NCBI GenBank assembly: GCA_029238515.1
Contig: JAQWFW010000016.1
Span: 38,257 to 102,256, forward strand
Direction of reading: 5' to 3'
From: Flavobacteriaceae bacterium
GTDB lineage: Bacteria; Bacteroidota; Bacteroidia; Flavobacteriales; Flavobacteriaceae
DNA length: 64,000 nt
The notes below the pieces were generated by a model, which saw only the letters and a list, made by a program, of their open reading frames with translations, made no database searches and had not been told where the DNA came from. This document shows, in pieces, positions 60,639 through 64,000 of the stretch; positions within the stretch are counted from its first letter, which is position 1, and each line of letters opens with the position of its first letter. Both the position numbers and the translations under genes were made by a program.

Positions 60639-62333
60639 ATGATTACTAACTTAAAAAATGGCCTCAACCGTACTCGCGCGCAAGAAAGTTCGCACGCTAT
60701 CGAGCGTATGTATATTACCATGCGTCACCTATTCAGTCGTGGATTTTACAAACCTATGGGCGTTTCAGGGACTTCATTACGTCAAGCACTTTTGTCTTTA
60801 CGCCCCGAAATTTATGGGACCATTGCTGAAGAAAAAACAGAATTAGATGGGTTGTTGTACGTGGTTGATCGTTTACCTATTGGGATTGAGCAATGTAATC
60901 ATATAAACCTCACAAGCGCCGAGGGCTTTGGAGGATCACATTTCGAAGTTATTATACCTGCCAAAAGGCGCCGGAATTGTTACCGCATTGATTTTGAGCA
61001 GATGAATATCGAAATTACTAGAGGACGTTCTGAGATTTATGATATTCTAACGCACCTTACATTTCTGTATATTGAATCGCACAAAATTGCCCATCAGGTA
61101 CTTATTGGCGAAAAAGGAAAAACAACAAGAGATTGGCAAAAGCTTGAAGCCGCAATAAACACCAAGAAAAGTTTGAGTAAAAAAGATCGTGAAATTGCGG
61201 TCTCGCACACAGCAAATATTTTAGGGCGCACATTTGAAGAAATCATGTCTGTGTATGATGCTTTTGCAACAAAAAAGCAACCAGATCATTTTCTTCATTT
61301 GATTTATTGGCTTGGGAAGCGTGCTATTAGTGAGCTTCTAGACCAAGACAAAAGAATCATTACGTTTAGTCCTGTTTTAAGGGAACGCTTAGGACATCAC
61401 ATTCACGGAGAGCAGTGGGCCAATTCAATAAAGAATGTTTTGTTAGACAAAAAGCTTATCGACCGACCTATCCACATCATTTCTGCAAATCTGCATAGTG
61501 TCATGAATGCATTATATGCACCAAAAGCACTTAAAAAGTCAAACAAACAAGACAATGATATTTTTTCTATTTACGAACAATTGAGTGCGGATGAAAATAG
61601 CGCTATGCGCAATAAAATCAAGCAGTTAGCGTTAAAAGAAGGGATGATTTATATAGAAGATAGTTCGGGGACCAACATAGACGTTCAAGTGATTGACACG
61701 ACAAAGATTGATTTTAAATATAATTCTTTTCTTTCCGAGGGTTCAAATCCGAAACATGCTCCGGTAATTATAGTCATGGATTATGCTTTTGGAGAACAGG
61801 CGTATGAAACCATAGACGAATTGCTCAAACCTTATAAAACAGACGCAAAAACCTATTTTTTAAATGTTGATTCTATTTCTGTGATGGGGAAAGCAGGGAT
61901 TTTAGACGGATCTAAGGGGGACATCATGATTCCTTCGGCACATATTTTTGAGGGTACGGCGGATAATTATCCTTTTAAGAACGAATTGACACAACAAGAT
62001 TTTAATGACCAGGATGTTGCTGTTTTTGAAGGTTCGATGGTGACTGTATTGGGGACTTCATTACAAAACAAGGAACTTTTACGGTTTTTTCATGAATCAA
62101 CTTGGGATGTTATTGGCTTAGAAATGGAAGGCGTTCATTATCAAAAAGCGATACAATCGGCGTCCAAAATACGCAACAGTATTAAGCCAGATATCAAGGT
62201 GCGTTACGCGTATTATGCGAGCGATAATCCTTTGGAAACTGGAAGCACTTTGGCCTCAGGGGGTTTGGGACTTACTGGAGTTCGACCAACGTATGTCATC
62301 ACGCATCAAATTTTAAAACAAATTTTAAACTAA
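60639..62333 (+). CDS. DUF6909-like protein with nucleoside-phosphorylase-like C-terminus
   Basis: 564 residues from the ATG at 60639. The frame is open upstream into the GH3 gene. Opening MITNLKNGLNRTRAQESSHA is conserved-type, with GFYKPMGVSGTSLRQALLSL in the first 60 residues. The C-terminal third (about 400-560) has nucleoside phosphorylase/MTA nucleosidase-like text: PVIIVMDYAFGEQAYETI, VAVFEGSMVTVLGTSLQNKE and the GLEMEGVHYQKAIQ block (substrate Glu-Met-Glu). I recognise it as a Bacteroidota-restricted protein (DUF6909). Enzymatic activity is inference. It follows the GH3 gene by 16 bp. Confidence 0.8.
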   Translation: MITNLKNGLNRTRAQESSHAIERMYITMRHLFSRGFYKPMGVSGTSLRQALLSLRPEIYGTIAEEKTELDGLLYVVDRLPIGIEQCNHINLTSAEGFGGSHFEVIIPAKRRRNCYRIDFEQMNIEITRGRSEIYDILTHLTFLYIESHKIAHQVLIGEKGKTTRDWQKLEAAINTKKSLSKKDREIAVSHTANILGRTFEEIMSVYDAFATKKQPDHFLHLIYWLGKRAISELLDQDKRIITFSPVLRERLGHHIHGEQWANSIKNVLLDKKLIDRPIHIISANLHSVMNALYAPKALKKSNKQDNDIFSIYEQLSADENSAMRNKIKQLALKEGMIYIEDSSGTNIDVQVIDTTKIDFKYNSFLSEGSNPKHAPVIIVMDYAFGEQAYETIDELLKPYKTDAKTYFLNVDSISVMGKAGILDGSKGDIMIPSAHIFEGTADNYPFKNELTQQDFNDQDVAVFEGSMVTVLGTSLQNKELLRFFHESTWDVIGLEMEGVHYQKAIQSASKIRNSIKPDIKVRYAYYASDNPLETGSTLASGGLGLTGVRPTYVITHQILKQILN

Positions 62334-62345
62334 TACACCACAACA

Positions 62346-63416
62346 ATGAGTACCAAAAACAATTCTCAACCTTCTGAAGAAGTCGATTTAGGACAACTTT
62401 TTAAAATGATTGGAAATGCATTCCAACGCTTATTTCAGTTTATTGGATCAATTTTTAATCAGTTGTTTTTAGCTTTTGTCCGGTTTGTTTTTTTCCTTAA
62501 AAAACGCGCTTTAATTTTTTTAATCGCTGCTGTTGCTGGACTTGCCCTTGGCATATATATGGACAAAACATCACCTCCAATATATAAGTCTTCCATAACG
62601 GTAAAACAAAATTATGCTACTGGTGAAAACTTGTACGGATCTATTAGTTATTACAACGGTCTATTAAAAGATGCTGATTATGGGGTTTTGGCTAGTGTGT
62701 TAGGAGTAAATGAAGAGATTTCAGAAAATATTGTTGGATTTGATGTAGATCCTGTAATCACGGATAATGATCGAGTTATTATGTTTGACCGGTACATTAC
62801 TGGGTTGGATTCATTGGCGGCATCCAAAGTAGAATACGATGCCTTTATAGAAAACATAGAAGATTATAAGCACAGCAAGCAGCAAATCAGCATTAAATCT
62901 AAAACGAGAGCTAATTTCAAGGCGGTCTTTTCGAATATTGTTGAAAACATCAACAGCAATTCGTTTTTCAAAAATGAGCAAGCCAAAGATATTTTAGAAT
63001 TGAAACAAAGCAAAGCTGCTTTAGAACAAGCGTTAGCTCAATCCGACTCACTTCAGCGCACCTACAAGCGTGTGCTTGAACAACAAATTGACGCAAAAAC
63101 GAACTCTGAAATAGGAATAACATTTGAGGGCAATAATGATAAAGACAAAACACGTGAGTTTGATTTATATAAAAATGACATTGAATTGAGAAGAGAGCTT
63201 GTCAACATTAACCGAAAATTGAATGACAAAGCAAATATTATAGATTCAATTTCTAGTAAACAAGAGAGTGGGTATGTGGATAATACAAGACATCTTCTAG
63301 GGTTGAATTTAAAATCTAAGCATTATTACTTAGTGTTGTTTACATTTTTAAGCTTTATCGTTCTTATGGGGATTGAATTTTTAAAGTTTTTAGAACAATA
63401 TAAACCTGAAGACTAG
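62346..63416 (+). CDS. chain-length-determinant-like (Wzz-type) membrane protein
   Basis: 356 residues. Two membrane helices: about 48-72 (FFLKKRALIFLIAAVAGLAL with GIYMDKTSPPIYKSS behind it) and near the C-terminus about 320-340 (YLVLFTFLSFIVLMGIEFLK). Between them lies a periplasmic region with long coiled coils (KSKAALEQALAQSDSLQRTY). This is the architecture of Wzz-type polysaccharide co-polymerases, although the sequence is not classic. The rfbC gene follows by 26 bp, in agreement with surface polysaccharide synthesis. 12 bp after the DUF6909-like gene. Confidence 0.75.
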   Translation: MSTKNNSQPSEEVDLGQLFKMIGNAFQRLFQFIGSIFNQLFLAFVRFVFFLKKRALIFLIAAVAGLALGIYMDKTSPPIYKSSITVKQNYATGENLYGSISYYNGLLKDADYGVLASVLGVNEEISENIVGFDVDPVITDNDRVIMFDRYITGLDSLAASKVEYDAFIENIEDYKHSKQQISIKSKTRANFKAVFSNIVENINSNSFFKNEQAKDILELKQSKAALEQALAQSDSLQRTYKRVLEQQIDAKTNSEIGITFEGNNDKDKTREFDLYKNDIELRRELVNINRKLNDKANIIDSISSKQESGYVDNTRHLLGLNLKSKHYYLVLFTFLSFIVLMGIEFLKFLEQYKPED

Positions 63417-63442
63417 GATTTCCCCTATTAAAATTTTTAAAT

Positions 63443-63982
63443 ATGCAGGTATTCCAAAGCCCTTTAAAAGGATGTATTGTTTTAACACCTACTGTTTTTT
63501 CAGATGATCGAGGTTGTTTTTTTGAATCTTATAAAAAAGAAGTTTTAAATGAGGCATTGGGACAAGAAGTAAGTTTCGTCCAAGACAATGAGTCTTTTTC
63601 GTCAAAAGGGGTTTTGCGGGGGTTACATTTTCAAAAAGGAGCATTTGCACAAGCCAAGTTGGTGCGTGTTGTGCAGGGGAAAGTTTTGGATGTAGCCGTC
63701 GATTTGAGACCTGAGTCATCAACGCATGGGGCGTATTTCTCTGTTGAACTATCCGCTGAAAACAAAAAACAACTTTTTGTACCTCGTGGCTTTGCTCATG
63801 GGTTTGTGGTTTTAAGCGACACCGCCGTATTTTCATACAAATGTGATAATTATTATAACAAAGAATCTGAAAGTGGAATTATTTACAACGACCCTACGCT
63901 TAACATTGATTGGAAATTACCTAAAGACCAATTACAACTTTCAGAAAAAGACTTACAACTCCCAAAATTTACGGCTTTATGA
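63443..63982 (+). CDS. rfbC: dTDP-4-dehydrorhamnose 3,5-epimerase
   Basis: 179 residues, normal length. Epimerises dTDP-4-keto-6-deoxyglucose at C3 and C5 in dTDP-L-rhamnose synthesis. Cupin with the signature FSSKGVLRGLHFQKG (His62 catalytic base) and the later VPRGFAHGFVVLSDTAVFSY, plus CDNYYNKESESGI with the conserved Tyr. The stop overlaps the next gene by 4 bp (ATGA). It suggests the rest of an rfb cluster to the right. Confidence 0.95.
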   Translation: MQVFQSPLKGCIVLTPTVFSDDRGCFFESYKKEVLNEALGQEVSFVQDNESFSSKGVLRGLHFQKGAFAQAKLVRVVQGKVLDVAVDLRPESSTHGAYFSVELSAENKKQLFVPRGFAHGFVVLSDTAVFSYKCDNYYNKESESGIIYNDPTLNIDWKLPKDQLQLSEKDLQLPKFTAL

Positions 63983-64000
63983 TTAAGATTTTAGTAACAG
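63979..64000 (+). CDS. rfbD: start of next gene, probably dTDP-4-dehydrorhamnose reductase
   Basis: Only the first codons are in the window: ATG at 63979, translating MIKILVT. It overlaps the rfbC stop by 4 bp. The peptide matches the beginning of a Rossmann-fold protein (MIKILVTGAxGQLG is typical of RfbD). The identity rests on this and on gene order; another Rossmann-fold gene cannot be excluded. Confidence 0.5.

Noticed and set aside
63146..63160. CACGTG hexamer in AACACGTGAGT as a third parS site
   Set aside because: The arms do not match the TGTTNC/GNAACA flanks and it lies within a coding region.

Overview
The window looks like a chromosomal segment of a marine-type member of the Flavobacteriaceae (Bacteroidota). 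Evidence: low GC, a complete Bacteroides-type bat (aerotolerance) operon, Bacteroidota-restricted families (the 1121-residue DUF4175-like protein, DUF4837, GIN-domain protein, DUF6909-like protein), several TAnnTTTG -7 promoter boxes, few Shine-Dalgarno sequences and frequent 1-4 nt gene overlaps. No insertion sequence, prophage, CRISPR array or rRNA operon was seen; this is mostly core genome.

Layout. 1-1.5 kb: a minus-strand ATP-binding (AlbA_2-type) gene cut by the left edge, and an aldo/keto reductase. 1.6-10.6 kb: moxR, DUF58, a BatD/DUF4381-like protein, batA, batB, batC, batD, batE as one plus-strand operon. 10.6-12.5 kb: SulP transporter. 12.5-26.5 kb: housekeeping genes (cvpA-like, pheS, gpsA, tdk, alr, asd, an ABC ATPase, a long aromatic amino acid hydroxylase, an SPFH protein, glnS, folB). 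26.5-31.1 kb: lipid kinase, tRNA-Cys, LysE-type exporter, GIN protein and rnr. 31.14-31.56 kb: a 425-bp AT-rich gap without a gene, holding a perfect DnaA box. 31.6-32.5 kb: rpiB and an acetyltransferase. 32.5-42.6 kb: a compact minus-strand run (usp, SulP, metallo-hydrolase, S8 protease, M1 peptidase, rnpA, S41 protease, OmpA-like). 42.7-46.1 kb: lepA and gltX. 46.2-52.8 kb: the DUF4175-like protein, ybeY, mnmG and a methyltransferase. 52.9-58.1 kb: holB, pgk, a LysM lytic transglycosylase, DUF4837 and tatA. 58.2-64 kb: an M23 protein, a GH3-family protein, a DUF6909-like protein, a chain-length-determinant-like protein, rfbC and the first codons of the next sugar gene.

The most interesting chromosomal signal is a pair of near-identical 16-bp parS-like palindromes flanking mnmG (49992-50007 and 51911-51926). 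ParB-binding sites usually lie close to the replication origin. Some 19 kb away, the rnr/rpiB gap carries TTATCCACA and TTATCAACA in very AT-rich DNA inside a broader AT-rich island. Together these suggest that the window may contain or adjoin the chromosomal origin. Other points of note are a Bat operon with two BatD-like proteins, a SulP transporter with an unusual cytoplasmic tail, a double-length aromatic amino acid hydroxylase, and a bacterial GH3 enzyme paired with a putative nucleoside-phosphorylase-like protein.
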